A DNA stretch of 64,000 nucleotides. Source: Sphaerulina vaccinii (taxonomy: Eukaryota; Ascomycota; Dothideomycetes; Mycosphaerellales; Mycosphaerellaceae). The stretch is from positions 310,001 to 374,000 of the forward strand of contig JAKUDP010000023.1 in the NCBI GenBank assembly GCA_022570795.1. The letters are read 5' to 3'. The position numbers were made by a program, and so were the translations under genes. Within the stretch, counting starts at the first letter, position 1. Every line of letters begins with the position of its first letter. Shown here one piece after another: positions 43,856-54,045 of this stretch. The notes beneath the pieces are model-generated. The model saw only the letters and a list, made by a program, of their open reading frames with translations, was not told where the DNA came from and searched no databases.

Positions 43856-44543
43856 GCTGTTGTAAAGATCGGGAGAAGAGGCAGAAAGTTCGTGACATTT
43901 TCGTGATTCGAGGTCTCCGCTTACATAACTCACTTTCTCGAGGTCACTACAGTGAGCCGCCTTCGAAATGCCACTTTACAGATTCACTGAACGTTGACCC
44001 TCAATCTTCGAGACCTAAGAAATTCATACAGGAAATGGAATTGGCCAGCCACACTTCAGAGCTCGAAACATAAGAACTTTGAGATCTATGGCCATGATCC
44101 GGCAGGCAAGCGATTGATGTTCACGGGCAAAGTCGTGCTGGAGACTTCACGAGGAGTCTTTGAAGATGTCGAGATCTTCGGTAGAGTTGAGATCTCTTCT
44201 CATGGACGGCGCGAACCGCTGCTGGCATTTGTCGAGACTTGGTTCAGTAGGCTCCAGCCGTGTGTGGCACTATAAGCTTGAGTCAAAATTGGTCTTTCAG
44301 CTGAAGAACCCATAACAGTACTTCACTTCCTTGCAACAATCTATCCTAGATTACCAACAGCGGGAAATGTCTTCCGGCCTTGCTGTACGCCATATGCGAC
44401 GTTGCAAATTGCCAGCATATGTACATACATATGACGACTGTTGATTTGCAACTCTTCCTTTCTGATCGCCTGTCAGATCCATCACGCTCTTTACAGCCTT
44501 CGACCCTCTTTTGAAAGCCGCCCACAACAAGTAGAACACCACA
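43856..44543. other. intergenic stretch
   Basis: A plus-strand frame (43994-44275) reads KHKNFEIYGHDPAGKRLMF but has no in-frame ATG near its start and no clear upstream exon. It is left unassigned. The remainder should contain the promoters of the divergent neighbours. Confidence 0.3.
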
Positions 44544-45131
44544 ATGACCATACTTACCCTGCTGCTATATCTCTGCAGCATATTTCTACTAATGACCGAT
44601 GCCTTAATATCACCTCGCAATGATCTTCCCTACCTTTTCGGAGCCATGAAACCTCGTGGCCAAGACACCTTTCCATTTCGATCCTTGCAAAAGCGCTGCG
44701 ACAGCAACGGAGTAGTCTGCTATCTCGGCAGTCCCGAATGCTGCGGCGATCCATGTGGGAAAGACAGCCACAGTAATGACTATGTATGTGGAGGAGAATG
44801 TGGTTCAAGTGAGTGAACATTCGATATCAGTGGATATGAGTAGTGCTGATGCTGTATAGACGGCGTAACTTCCTGCGCTACCCAAGACGTTCCTTGCGAA
44901 GAGGATTCGGACTGTTGTCCTGGACAAGGCTTGAGATGCGTGGATAATTGCCATGGATTGGGGACTTGTAGTACTTATAAGTATGATTGCAGTAAGTCGG
45001 AAAACCTAACGGAGACAGATCATGGGAACTGCCAAGCTGATGGGGTTTTAGAAAAACCAAGGTATGGCTCTGCAACGCGCGACTCGTCTCGCTATTGCAG
45101 TCTCCCTTCCCAGTTCTATAGCCAGATGTAG
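44544..45131 (+). CDS. small secreted cysteine-rich protein (effector-like)
   Basis: Exons 44544-44808, 44860-44991 and 45052-45131 give 158 residues. The second intron (GTAAGT, GCTGAT, TTTTAG, 60 nt) is in frame, so a 178-residue retained form is also possible. A signal peptide (MTILTLLLYLCSIFLLMTDA) is followed by a pro-region ending at Lys-Arg (RSLQKRCDSNG), then many Cys: CYLGSPECCGDPCGK, CGGECGS, and CEEDSDCCPGQGLRC followed by CHGLGTC. The DCCPGxxLxC...GxC pattern resembles dickkopf or knottin-type folds. It is likely extracellular and disulfide-bonded. No named effector family is recognised. Confidence 0.7.
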
Positions 45132-45259
45132 CTCGACGTGTGAAAGGACGTCTGAATTAAGACTCGGATAGTAGGCCAGATACAAGATGAGAAAAGTAGT
45201 GGTTTTCGTGACTGTACAGAACGAGGTACATGCATACCTCCTTCAAATAACCACGGTCA

Positions 45260-46360
45260 CTACTCCCAAAACAAATACACTCTCACCTCACAGCTCTGCC
45301 TGACATCCTCGTTCTCCGTTCCGGATATGATCGGACTAACATGCAGTCCGCACTCAGCAACACTCGGATCTGTCTCGAAAGCAGAGTCTGCAAACTTGAT
45401 GATCAAGACTTCGTCGGTCTTCTGCTCAGGCATCCAATACCATTTCATCTTCTCAGGATGCTTCGGCGGGACGCCAGTATACGCTTCGATGATATAGTCA
45501 CCTTCAGGATTGATGCCGCTTGGAATTCTGTTCTCGGTGGGTATGAGCTCGGAGCGATCGGCGGTTCGGTAGTCAAGGACTGAGATTGGATCGCGCTTGA
45601 CGGTCTTGAGAGGTCGCTGGAGTACACATCAGTTCTGTCGAAGTCGCAAGGGACGGATGCTGCGTGTGCTCACCCAGATACTATAAGCTGCATATCGCGG
45701 AACTTTGACATCACGGCCAGCTGCTCGAAAATCTTCTGCTTCCATGATGTTCTTCGCGGCTTTCACAATCTCTGTTGTCGAGTATCGCAGAGTTCGACGA
45801 AGTCCTTCAAGTGTCATGTCTACATGACATTGACGAGCTGGTTCGCTGGAGTCATGCTCGTTCCTGCCGTTGACTAGCCTCCAGGTGAGCCACAGGTCGG
45901 GGCTATCTCTACATTGTGACATACCTAGCATCTGGTTTTTGGGTATCTTTGCCATGATCTGATCAATAGCACTATCTCGCATCGGCACAAAGTCGAGGTC
46001 CTGCTGCTTGGACGCCAATGCACGTCGAAAGCCAATGCTATGCACTATACCTCTCTTCGCTCCCGTAAGCTTGAGCATCATGTCAAGTACTTCTGGGGCC
46101 AGCTTCTCTTCAGCGTTCCTGTCTTCGAGCATGTGTTCAGAAGAAAGTGTAGAGACATGATTGACATATGTGAAACCTTGAGTGTCGAGACCTGCATAGC
46201 CTCTAGCAACCTCGTTGGATGTACGGAAGTCGTGAAGTGGTAGCTCAAGCTGTTCGAGACGCTTCGGTCGTGGGTTTGCGAATATGGCTCTGTCTTCGGC
46301 TGGAACTGTGAAGTCTGGTTCCACGAAGCGGAATATGCCTGTGTGGCCGATTGAGCCCAT
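45260..46360 (-). CDS. CmcJ/NvfI/AsaB-like oxygenase (GA4-desaturase-related family)
   Basis: Two exons (45674-46360, 45260-45616) joined across a 57-nt intron (GTGAGC, CTGATG, CTCCAG, phase 0) give 347 residues from the ATG at 46360. Family features are FRFVEPDFTVPAEDRAIF at the N-terminus, HDFRTSNEVARGYAGLDTQG, the iron-binding H-x-D in CHVDMT, YAAYSIWRPLKTVKRDPISV across the splice junction, and KWYWMPEQKTDEVLIIKF. This fungal family includes Fe(II)/2-oxoglutarate enzymes from natural product pathways (NvfI, AsaB). It is cytosolic by sequence. No polyketide or peptide synthetase gene is in the window, so its pathway cannot be named. Confidence 0.75.
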
Positions 46361-46944
46361 TGTGTTCGTATCCTGTGGGCTTGAAGGTGTCACAGAGAAG
46401 TCTTAGGATGTGCTGACGTCGTACTTGAGCGATGGTACAGTGGTACACTTGCTTCATCACAAGGTTATATCCTTGATCTCAGATCGAGCATCGCGGGGAA
46501 GTTGCATAAATGTTCGGCCGTATTCGGTCCTTCGGAATCTCATGGAAGCGAACACATTGTGCCAGAGAGATGGCTATAGTGCTGCCATTGAGATCCGGTG
46601 GCAGAAAGTAAGCATGGCCTCAGGGAGTCGAATCGCCATCGCCATCACGCTGTTGGCAGCGTCTTTCCAATCTAATTTCGAAGCTGGAAATCTGAGTCGA
46701 TCTTGAGAAAAGCTCGGGCAGGCCCCTCCATATGACTGGAAGGCAGTGCTTTGGATGAGATGGGCAGGTGCTGTACGTGGTTGGAACGCAATGAAGAGAT
46801 GATGTGGCCAAGCCAGAAGCAGGCCAAGGCCGCCAGAGTGGAGTGAAAGCGGAGACGAACCGAGCCGGGAATGCCTTCCCACGGTATGGACCACATCGTT
46901 CTTTTCTACAACACCTCGCATCAATTTAATGATCAGGAAGGAAA
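46361..46944. other. divergent intergenic stretch
   Basis: This lies between divergent starts of the CmcJ-like and the F-box-like genes and should hold both promoters. No clear element is seen. Confidence 0.35.
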
Positions 46945-47610
46945 ATGGCAGAAACACAGCAGCACCCGGGTGAAGCTCACATGCTAGGACACTCGAAAGC
47001 AACCTTCGCCATACTTCCAGCCGAGCTGAGGCTCCAGATCCTCCGCTACGCCTTCCTAGTATCTCCGCCTCGCGTCGACGAGCGTGGCCGATTACTCCAC
47101 GCACTGCTCGATCCGCAGCTTCGTTGCATCAGGCGCGAAGTCCTAGACGTGCTCTTTCACACGACGCCAGTGATAGTGGAGTACGCTACCCATGGCAGCT
47201 TCCAACTGATGAACTCCCTCGGTACTTCACTACCTCCGCTGCTGGCCGGATTCCTCAAGCTTCACGACAGTATTCACGGTCGAGACAAGAGAAACCTTAT
47301 CATGCTCGATGTGGAATACCTGATGAAGGTGCCTGCGAAATGGCCGAAGAATCTCCCATCGCGACGTGAATTGCCCCCCATGTCCATCTTCCGTGGTGGC
47401 TGGAGCACGGCGCTGGAGATTTCCGAGTACAACATTCAGATCCTGTGGAAAGAGGAGATACGAGATCTTGACGATGTTGGCGTTTCCGATCGAGCGATGG
47501 ATAACATAGAGATCCTTTGGCAGGAAGGAAATCCCCCGAAGAATTTCTTGGTAAAGCGTTTGGGTTCTGCCCATCATCTAGGGGCAGTTCTTGGAGGCAA
47601 CCCATCATGA
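46945..47610 (+). CDS. F-box-like hypothetical protein
   Basis: This single-exon gene encodes 221 residues. The N-terminal ATFAILPAELRLQILRYAFL is the short F-box-like LPxELRxxI motif common in Dothideomycetes, followed by VSPPRVDERGRLLHALL and a C-terminal half without recognised domains. It may be an SCF adaptor, or a lineage-expanded protein of unknown role. Its stop lies 31 bp upstream of a MITE (47642-47940), so the transposon may supply its 3' UTR or terminator. Confidence 0.6.
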   Translation: MAETQQHPGEAHMLGHSKATFAILPAELRLQILRYAFLVSPPRVDERGRLLHALLDPQLRCIRREVLDVLFHTTPVIVEYATHGSFQLMNSLGTSLPPLLAGFLKLHDSIHGRDKRNLIMLDVEYLMKVPAKWPKNLPSRRELPPMSIFRGGWSTALEISEYNIQILWKEEIRDLDDVGVSDRAMDNIEILWQEGNPPKNFLVKRLGSAHHLGAVLGGNPS

Positions 47611-47641
47611 CGGTCTGGACGCACACGCCGAGGTCGCATTA

Positions 47642-47940
47642 GACACCTTTAGCCGGAGTTCTGGGCTGCGCGCAAGTGAAGCGCGCAGCTCGCTTTCGGA
47701 CGCAAAGGAGTAGCGAATAAGAGGCGTTGGAACGAGCGCGCAGCAGTTGAAGACACCGCGCAGCTGGCGGCGCGGCCTCTTCAAGTGCTGCGCGGTCTGC
47801 AAGTTATACACGAGTTGTGCAGAGTCTTGGCTGCGCGCAGTTGCGCGCTCTCACTCTGCACGTTCCAACTTGACCTTTTCACCCAATAAAACAGCTGCGC
47901 GGTCTGCCTGCGCGGTCTGAAAACTCCGGCTAAAGGTGTC
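47642..47940. mobile_element. 299-bp MITE with perfect 19-bp inverted ends and TA duplication
   Basis: The left end GACACCTTTAGCCGGAGTT (47642-47660) is exactly mirrored by AACTCCGGCTAAAGGTGTC (47922-47940). Both ends are flanked by TA (47640-47641 and 47941-47942), the target duplication of Tc1/mariner-type elements. The body has no coding frame and is full of CTGCGCG and GCGCGCAG motifs that can pair into hairpins. The intact ends suggest recent insertion without RIP. Confidence 0.9.
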
Positions 47941-48293
47941 TATTGCTGACGCATACGCGCGTGGTATGAGCAGACCAGGACGCGTCTATGAAGCAGAGCG
48001 GAGGCATGACAAGAAGATGGATCTGCCTTCGAAGTGACTTCAGGTTGAGCTGGGGGAATCTTCGTCGAGAGTCTTGGTCCCTCTGCTCTCGTCGACTGGG
48101 ATTGGGAGTATGCTGTAGTTTGAAGCTGAACAAATCGTCGTAGGATATACTTGCTGATTTAGTGCGTAGTCTCCAAGTCTTTCTTGCTGCTGGGCGAGAG
48201 TGAAGAAGTCTCGAAGTACAGCATGCGCCCTCGCACCCAGTTCGAAGACCATGCTGTGAGGCGAATCGTTTGGCAATGCTGGCTGCTATGGAG

Positions 48294-48643
48294 GAAGAGA
48301 TGCTGGGATTGAAGGACAACGAGCTTGGAAATTGAGGCTGTCTGGGAGGCGTGCTGTGGGCTTTTCTCCACTGGGTTGCAAACACCATGGCGATGAGGTT
48401 GGACACTGGCAGCTGTGCATTTTTGAGGGAGTAGCAGAGATATTTTGCCGAGATGAGTCAATGAAGCCGAAGAGATGCTGGGATCAAAGGACGATGAGCT
48501 TGATTCTTGAGACTTTCTGTGAGGCGTGGGCTTCCACTGAGCTGCAAAGACCATGGCGACGAGGTCGGACACAGGCAGCTGTGAATTTCCGAGGGACCAG
48601 CAGAGACATGTTGCCGAGATGGACATGCAACCATGGGCAGGAA
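48294..48643. repeat. ~175-bp imperfect tandem duplication
   Basis: Two units begin GAAGAGATGCTGGGAT at 48294 and 48469. Further matches include GCAAACACCATGGCGATGAG with GCAAAGACCATGGCGACGAG, and CACTGGCAGCTGTGCATTTT with CACAGGCAGCTGTGAATTTC. The period is about 175 bp. The overlapping minus-strand frames also repeat, but I see no evidence that they are genes. Confidence 0.75.
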
Positions 48644-48717
48644 ATGGCAGGTGAGTCTTTGTCCAGCTATACCAGGACGAGTTTGTAGAAGTTCGACATG
48701 TTGGAATGAGCGAACGT

Positions 48718-48795
48718 GTCGCGCCTGCCATGCGAAGCCGTTAGTCGCGCCTGCCATGCGAAGCCGTTAGTCGCGCCTGCCATGCGAAGCCGTTA
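48718..48795. repeat. 26-bp minisatellite, three perfect copies
   Basis: Three identical 26-bp units (48718-48743, 48744-48769, 48770-48795), each beginning GTCGCGCCTGCCATGCG and ending CCGTTA, lie 92 bp upstream of the SET gene start. They are probably within its promoter or 5' UTR. Confidence 0.95.
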
Positions 48796-48887
48796 CTAGC
48801 GTGTTTTAGTTCCTGCTGCCTGAGGTCGGCTTTACTTCTCGTCTCCACAACAACTTCTACTCAACAATACCACAGTTTCTCAGCAAC

Positions 48888-50191
48888 ATGGCGGGCAAGA
48901 AAGCAAAAGCGAAAGCGCGTCGAGCAGAGGAAGCACGCGCTACACCAACAAATCTCCCAGCATGGCCGAAATCCGTGCTCTCCAAGAGTAAACACAGGGC
49001 TGGCCGTAAGTTGCAGCACTTCTCAGAGATGCATCAGACTAACACAGTGCAGAGGACGGCGATGAGTTCGACTTCTTCAGCCTCAAGGACATCCCAGGCA
49101 AAGGCCTCGGTGCTTTCGCCAATCGCCACATCTTCGCCGGCGATACCATTTTCAAGGAAGAGCCTCTGATTGTCATTGAAAAGCCACGAGCAGACATCAA
49201 GGAAACAGACATTATCGACAGCTATATGAAGCTCTCTTTGCACGATCAACGCGTCTTCAATGGTATGCGGAACTGCCATGAAGGCCATGGTTGTCAGTGC
49301 ATGGGTGGAAGATTCTACGCCACGACCTTCAACCTAGCAGAATCGTGGAAGAGGACAGGTTGTTTTCCAATCTGCAGCCGATTTAACCATTCTTGCAGAC
49401 CCAATGTTGCCTGCGTGTAAGTCTGTCCATCTCTGCGAGTGCGCGGCCACCAAGCCGCTGTGATCGCAGACAGGCTAGTTTGGCATTCGGAGAGCCGATC
49501 AGAAAAACTTGCTAACTATCATATTTCTAGTTCACTCGGCGGCGACTGCATGGGCTTCAAGGCGCTTGTGGACATCGATCCAGGCGAGGAGCTGTGCTTC
49601 ACATACTGCGTCGACTTCCAGTTCATGACCTTTTCCGAGCGAACAGCATTCCTGGACACCGACGGTCGCAAGTTCAAGTGCCTTTGCGACGTGTGCACTC
49701 AGACTCCCGAACAACAACTTGTAAGCGATATGCGTCGCCTCATCATGCGACACCTTCTGTACTGGATGTACGACCACGATCTCTCCGAGGCGCCACCAGC
49801 GATCACGCTACCAGACCCGAAGATCAGCATCAAGAATATGCTGGGCGAATTCAGAGTGTACGACTACCTTCTGCTCATGCTCGCCGAGGCAGAGGGTGTT
49901 CGAGCTGGTGTTGCTATTTCCAAGGCTTACATGACGGCTATTGGCAATGTCGTCGGCCTGGCTTGTGGAGGAAAACATAGCAATCTGCCGGTACACACGC
50001 TGAAGACACTCCGTCAGTGGCTGCAGACTGGTCATCAGCTTGCTCGTATACATTTCGGCGCGCGATATCGCACGATGCACGAGTACGCTGTTCCCGTCTC
50101 GCTGCTGAAGGACTTCCAGGAGGATGGCAAGGCACCGTGGGTGGGTTATGTTCCTGGTGGAGCTGTGTTCGCGACTGAGTGTGCAGGATGA
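48888..50191 (+). CDS. SET-domain (SMYD-like) lysine methyltransferase
   Basis: Three exons (48888-49005, 49053-49416, 49531-50191) give 380 residues. A Lys/Arg/Ala-rich start (MAGKKAKAKARRAEEARA) precedes the SET domain: FSLKDIPGKGLGAFANRHI, AGDTIFKEEPLIVIEK, CSRFNHSCRPNVACV, then IDPGEELCFTYCVDF and the post-SET cysteines KCLCDVC. All SAM and catalytic motifs (GxG, NHSCxPN, ELxFxY) are present. No MYND finger is inserted. The target may be histone or non-histone. The second intron is 114 nt and carries the introner-like block; the first, 47 nt, has a related TCAGAGAT before its CTAAC. A shortened relative lies at 40526-42197. Confidence 0.85.
49417..49530 (+). repeat. long intron with introner-like 3' block (copy d)
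   Basis: This is a 114-nt intron (GTAAGT...TTTCTAG, phase 2). Its 3' part reads ATCAGAAAAACTTGCTAACT. The arms CTGCGA and TCGCAG, with flanking CTGTC and GACAG, can form a stem. Confidence 0.6.
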
Positions 50192-50992
50192 TGGCAGAAG
50201 GTTTGAGTACTTTCGAGGCATTGTACGGAGGGGAAGTGCCATCTCTGCTTGGCACTCCATGACTGCGCGGGCCAAGGCGCAGACGCTGCTGTATCGAAGG
50301 ATTTACTGAATACAGAGAGAGATGAAAGACTGTCAAACAACGGCCCGAATTCCGAGAGCATGGCAGAAGCTGGCTTCGATCCAGAGCACCTCGCGACACC
50401 ACTGCCTGTCGTTCATCGTATGGCCCAATGTCGGAGTTCCAACAACTGATCTTCTTCACAAACTATATCACTCGCTGATGGATACAAAGTGAAGTGATAG
50501 ATGGCATTATGCTACGTCACAGTAATATTATCTGTGGCTGAGGGTCAGTTCACAATCTGCTGTCGACATGCCTGCCCTGTGGACAAGGATCGGAAGTTCC
50601 GACACCAACAATTTTGCGCAATTCGCGCCGTGGCCGAGACACTGTACAGCCTATAGCTTGACTAGCGCCACTCTGGTCATGGAGCTGTATCGTGGCGATG
50701 CTGATATTCCCAGGATCAGAAATATCGATACGAGTATGCTGTAAGAACAGAATTCTATCACATTCTATCACCTTTTAGGAGCTATTGAGTGGCAGTGCTA
50801 TTGCACGATGGAATCGAAGTCTTACATATAGAGGCGTGCTGTGCTCCGTCTTTATTCAACACAAACTCCAACAGACACAAGCGACGAACGACGAACGACA
50901 ACTTGAAAACTGTGCTTCAACAACACAACACCAAACATTATCCACCCCCTACGACTCTCAGCTAGCATCCACACAGCCTTCATTACATCAAC
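50192..50992. other. intergenic stretch; promoter of AA1-like gene
   Basis: A TATA-like ACATATAGAGG lies at about 50824, some 165 bp before the start of the secreted protein gene. The last ~120 bases are CA-rich leader sequence. No other gene is seen. Confidence 0.4.
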
Positions 50993-51421
50993 ATGAAGTT
51001 CTCCATCGCAGCAGCAACCCTCTTGGCTTCCACAGCCTTTGCCGCTCCAAGCCTCCTCCTCAAACGAGACGTCAAATACGCTATCAAAGACTTCACGATC
51101 CGCAAATACAACGAAGTTATCCAACAAGTCTCCTTCAGCGTCGAAGCTACCAACGGCGGAACTCTTGACCTCCCTTGCTCCCTTCCCGACGCGGCTCAGA
51201 ATGGCAATTTTGGGCCTGGAAACGTCTACCCTTGTGGCTCGTCTTTCACTGTCCAGTACACTCCAGCTTCTGGAACTCAGACGAATGAGTTAAGGTTGAC
51301 GCAGACTGAGCAAGGAACCGGAAGTGTGCTCTTTGATGACCCACCCTGTGTGGATGGAAACCAAGGACCTGGCGATGTGGTTTGTAGGCTGACTGCGGAC
51401 TTGAGTGTTACTTTGGCGTAG
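50993..51421 (+). CDS. small secreted AA1-like (Alt a 1-type) protein
   Basis: This single exon encodes 142 residues. A signal peptide (MKFSIAAATLLASTAFA) is followed by a Lys-Arg pro-site (LLLKRDVKY), then a beta-rich domain: YAIKDFTIRKYNE, VSFSVEATNGG, paired Cys (DLPCSLP and VYPCGSS), LRLTQTEQGTG and two late Cys (DPPCVDG, VVCRL). This order of a V/IxDFxxRK strand and four Cys in two pairs fits the AA1-like family of Alternaria Alt a 1 and related plant-interaction proteins. It is extracellular. It is small and abundant-type; the function is unknown beyond family reports of plant defence interference. Confidence 0.65.
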   Translation: MKFSIAAATLLASTAFAAPSLLLKRDVKYAIKDFTIRKYNEVIQQVSFSVEATNGGTLDLPCSLPDAAQNGNFGPGNVYPCGSSFTVQYTPASGTQTNELRLTQTEQGTGSVLFDDPPCVDGNQGPGDVVCRLTADLSVTLA

Positions 51422-51780
51422 GGATGATATTTGTATGCTTCCCGAGGAGACAGGCTTGGCCGTTAGTTTGACGCGGGGACCGAGGTGATGGGCGAGAGGG
51501 CGGACAGCCGAGGAATTGACTGCGAGGGTGGTGATGATCTGGAGTCAGGTATGAAGTATCCAAGAAAACAATTTCACTCTGCTTTTTGATATCTGCAACG
51601 CTTTACTTTTGAACGTTAAGTCTTTCTCAGGCATTGAGATCCTTTGTGGCATATACATGCCTCTTTAATCATCAGAATAGAGAGCACGGTAGCTCAGCCA
51701 TGGTATGAAAGCTCTTCGCCCGACTCTGGCAAGAAGCTGCTTCTCCACACTCGTCCATCTTCGAGCCCAATAGTACAGCT
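51422..51780. other. intergenic stretch
   Basis: Convergent 3' ends of the AA1-like gene and the minus-strand locus at 51781. Nothing is recognisable. Confidence 0.4.
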
Positions 51781-52801
51781 TCAGCCTTCACTCTTACGGC
51801 CACCATACATCTTGTTGCTAATGACCATCGCGAAGTCAGACAGCACCTTCTCGACATGACTCTCCAGCTCCTCAGGTGACACCCCATCTTCATCCATTGC
51901 TGCCATAATCTTGCCATCAAGTCCTTCGTCGGGCCGCCACAAAGTCCACTCCTCGTGACGTGGCTTCCACAATGCTACCGCCTCGGTGTCCAGTGTCCTC
52001 GTTATCGTGACCAAGTCAGGAGGCTTCTTGAGCAGTGGATAGTCTGCAGTGATGTTCTTCGCGCAGCGTGCTCGAACCTTGTCAACTATGGCCTTGGCCA
52101 GGCTCTCACGCTTGTCTTTCGAAAGAGGGCGGAAGGCGTTGAGAGTCTTCATGTAGTATCTCCATTCTGAGCCGTCTTGTGGTACAGCACCGTCGCGAGT
52201 GGTAGGAGTGTGGCTGCTCGATGCTGGCTGTCCTGCGATGCTGAGTGGTAGCTCTGACGCCTAGAGAAGGGATATAGTTAGCACATATCTCTGAACGCTG
52301 CGAACGTCTCTCAGACCGATCTGTCTCTGCGCTCGTCACCGCAGTAGCGTTCAGCTCGAGGAGACATCATGATGGGAAGAATGCTTACCCCTACTTCTTT
52401 GCGGCGATAGTTATCGAGTTGCTCATGGCCTCAACCCGAAGGCGCTGCGATGTGCTGCTGGTGCCGTCAACATCAAGTCTCGCTCTGGCCTCAGGCATGT
52501 TTTGCTTCTTCAGTTGAGTGGTGCTGTTCTTCCACGTTACCGTCAAGGTTGCTGCATTCTTATCTTCAATCAACGACTTCCAGACACGCGCAGCAGTGTC
52601 GGCCACGGAAGCATCATCTTCGGCGAGAGACTCGTCGCGGATGACTGCGACCAGGTATCGCTCACACAGTGTCTGACCGTCATCGGCACAGCTATCGACG
52701 ATAGCCTTGGTCGTCTGGTCGTCCATGGATAGCTTCTTCTCTTTGCTCTTCGTAGACTTCTCCTTGAATTGCTTCTGCTTCTTGTTTCTTGATTTGGCCA
52801 T
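51781..52801 (-). CDS. unrecognised two-part locus, lysine-rich N-terminus
   Basis: The upstream part starts at 52801 (MAKSRNKKQKQFKEKSTKSK), runs 136 residues and ends AAKK-stop at 52391. The downstream part (51781 to about 52260) encodes WRYYMKTLNAFRPLSKDKRE through ISNKMYGGRKSEG. Between them is a 128-nt intron-like segment (52261-52388; GTAAGC...TTCTCTAG) with the introner block, but its donor lies just after the TAG and the frames disagree. A GTAGGG donor at 52394 with an acceptor inside the next exon (CCACTCAG) restores a frame. Alternatives are two separate genes, the second starting at 52152, or a broken gene. No family is recognised; the basic leader could be nuclear or nucleolar. 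Confidence 0.45.
52261..52388 (-). repeat. long intron-like segment with introner-like 3' block (copy e)
   Basis: It carries TTCAGAGATATGTGCTAACT followed by ATATCCC, matching copy a (GTGCTAACTATATACC). Inner arms GAACGCT / AGCGTTC can pair. The donor is either GTAAGC at 52388 or GTAGGG at 52394. Confidence 0.55.
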
Positions 52802-53061
52802 GGTGCAGTATTTAACTCTGGTCCCGGGCGAAGATGCACGATGAGCTGAGGTTCCGAGCAGAAATATCGTTTGCTGTGAGGGCCAGTCGCACTAGTTACG
52901 GGAGCCGGGTGAAACGTCCAGCAACGCCCAATCTGTTCTGCACGCGTCAAATTCCCGTATCTCTGGTGTTCCACGCCACTCCATGGAGCACTCGACTTGC
53001 GACTATGAGCCTAGAAAGGTGGCCGAAGTGAACATCACATGTACTGGCCAAGCTATCGAAG

Positions 53062-54045
53062 CTATCTTTGCCCAGTGCTTATACCGATGATCGCCTGCGA
53101 CCCTGCTTGAACAATGGTCTTGCTGTTGCTGCCAGCAATAGCATACAGCTTACATGTGACAGTCCCTGCTTCGGATGACAGTGTATCGACAGTGACAGGA
53201 GTGCCTATATCGCCTCCTGATTGTGCATAGCTGACTTTGGCACACTGTAGTGCGGGCTCATCGTTGGGATCTTTCGGCCGAGTGACAGTTGTACTTGCTA
53301 TAGAGCGGTGTCAGCGGCTAGCTCAACGTATCGTCACGCGACCTACTTACTGCCCTGAATCGCGTTGTTCTCACAGACGCCGTATGTGACGCCGTCACGT
53401 CTGGTTGCTTCGTCATCGAAGTCGATAGTCCGAGAAAAAGGCAAACACCCTGCGCAGGGAAGAGTACAAGCCTGGCAAACACCGTCCGTGCAGGTCTCAT
53501 TATCTGCACACTGCAGTTGGTCAGGTCAGCAATGGTATACTGATGATACTAACGTTACATACCTTATTCGAGCAAGCACCGCAATTGTTGCTATCGGTAA
53601 GCTTATTCGCGCAGTATGAACCGCAAGCTGGAGATGCATTCGGACATGACTCTTCATCCGCCTTGCAGACTGCCACTGGACAGACTGGCGCCGGAGTCGG
53701 AGTGCTCTTCATGCAGTCGCAGAACGTCTTGATCCCGCTGTATGCTAGAGATTTGAGCACTTTGGGGCATCGATTGCGGTTGAAGGTCGTGCTTGATGGG
53801 AGGGAGCCGCAAAACTTGGTTACAGCTGGGTCTTTCGAGAGCGCCGGTACCAGGAGCTTATAGAGTCCTAAGATGTGTTAGTTCCTTCAGAAAACGAGGT
53901 AAAACGATGCTGATGATAGCATACCTTGAGAGCATATGGGTGCTTGTGTTTTGCTCGTGGCCGCCTTCGGCTCGCTCGACATTGTTGTCACAGGCGTAAA
54001 CAGGATGGCTGCGCCCAGGGCGACTTTGACCAAAACGCGAGCCAT
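53062..54045 (-). CDS. secreted cysteine-rich protein with CGxC-type repeats
   Basis: Four exons (53925-54045, 53563-53867, 53351-53510, 53062-53297) with introns of 57, 52 and 53 nt and consistent phases give 273 residues. A signal peptide (MARVLVKVALGAAILFTPVT) is followed by an N-terminal alpha-helical part (LYKLLVPALSKDPAVTKFCG), then cysteine-rich segments: FCDCMKS, CPVAVCKADEESCPN, CGSYCANKLTDSNNCGACS, CADNETCTDGVCQACTLPC. These resemble the NCGxCxxxC-x5-C-x2-GxC repeats found in many fungal secreted proteins. The C-terminal third has fewer Cys and is beta-like. It is extracellular, perhaps wall-associated. No enzyme motif is present. Confidence 0.7.

Noticed and set aside
43994..44275. 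93-residue plus-strand frame KHKNFEIYGHDPAG...
   Set aside because: No ATG in frame near its start and no clear upstream exon; kept only as a note.
47930..48731. Two overlapping minus-strand frames (158 and 190 residues)
   Set aside because: They lie over the 175-bp tandem duplication and the edge of the MITE, have no motifs, and their internal repeats are explained by the DNA duplication.
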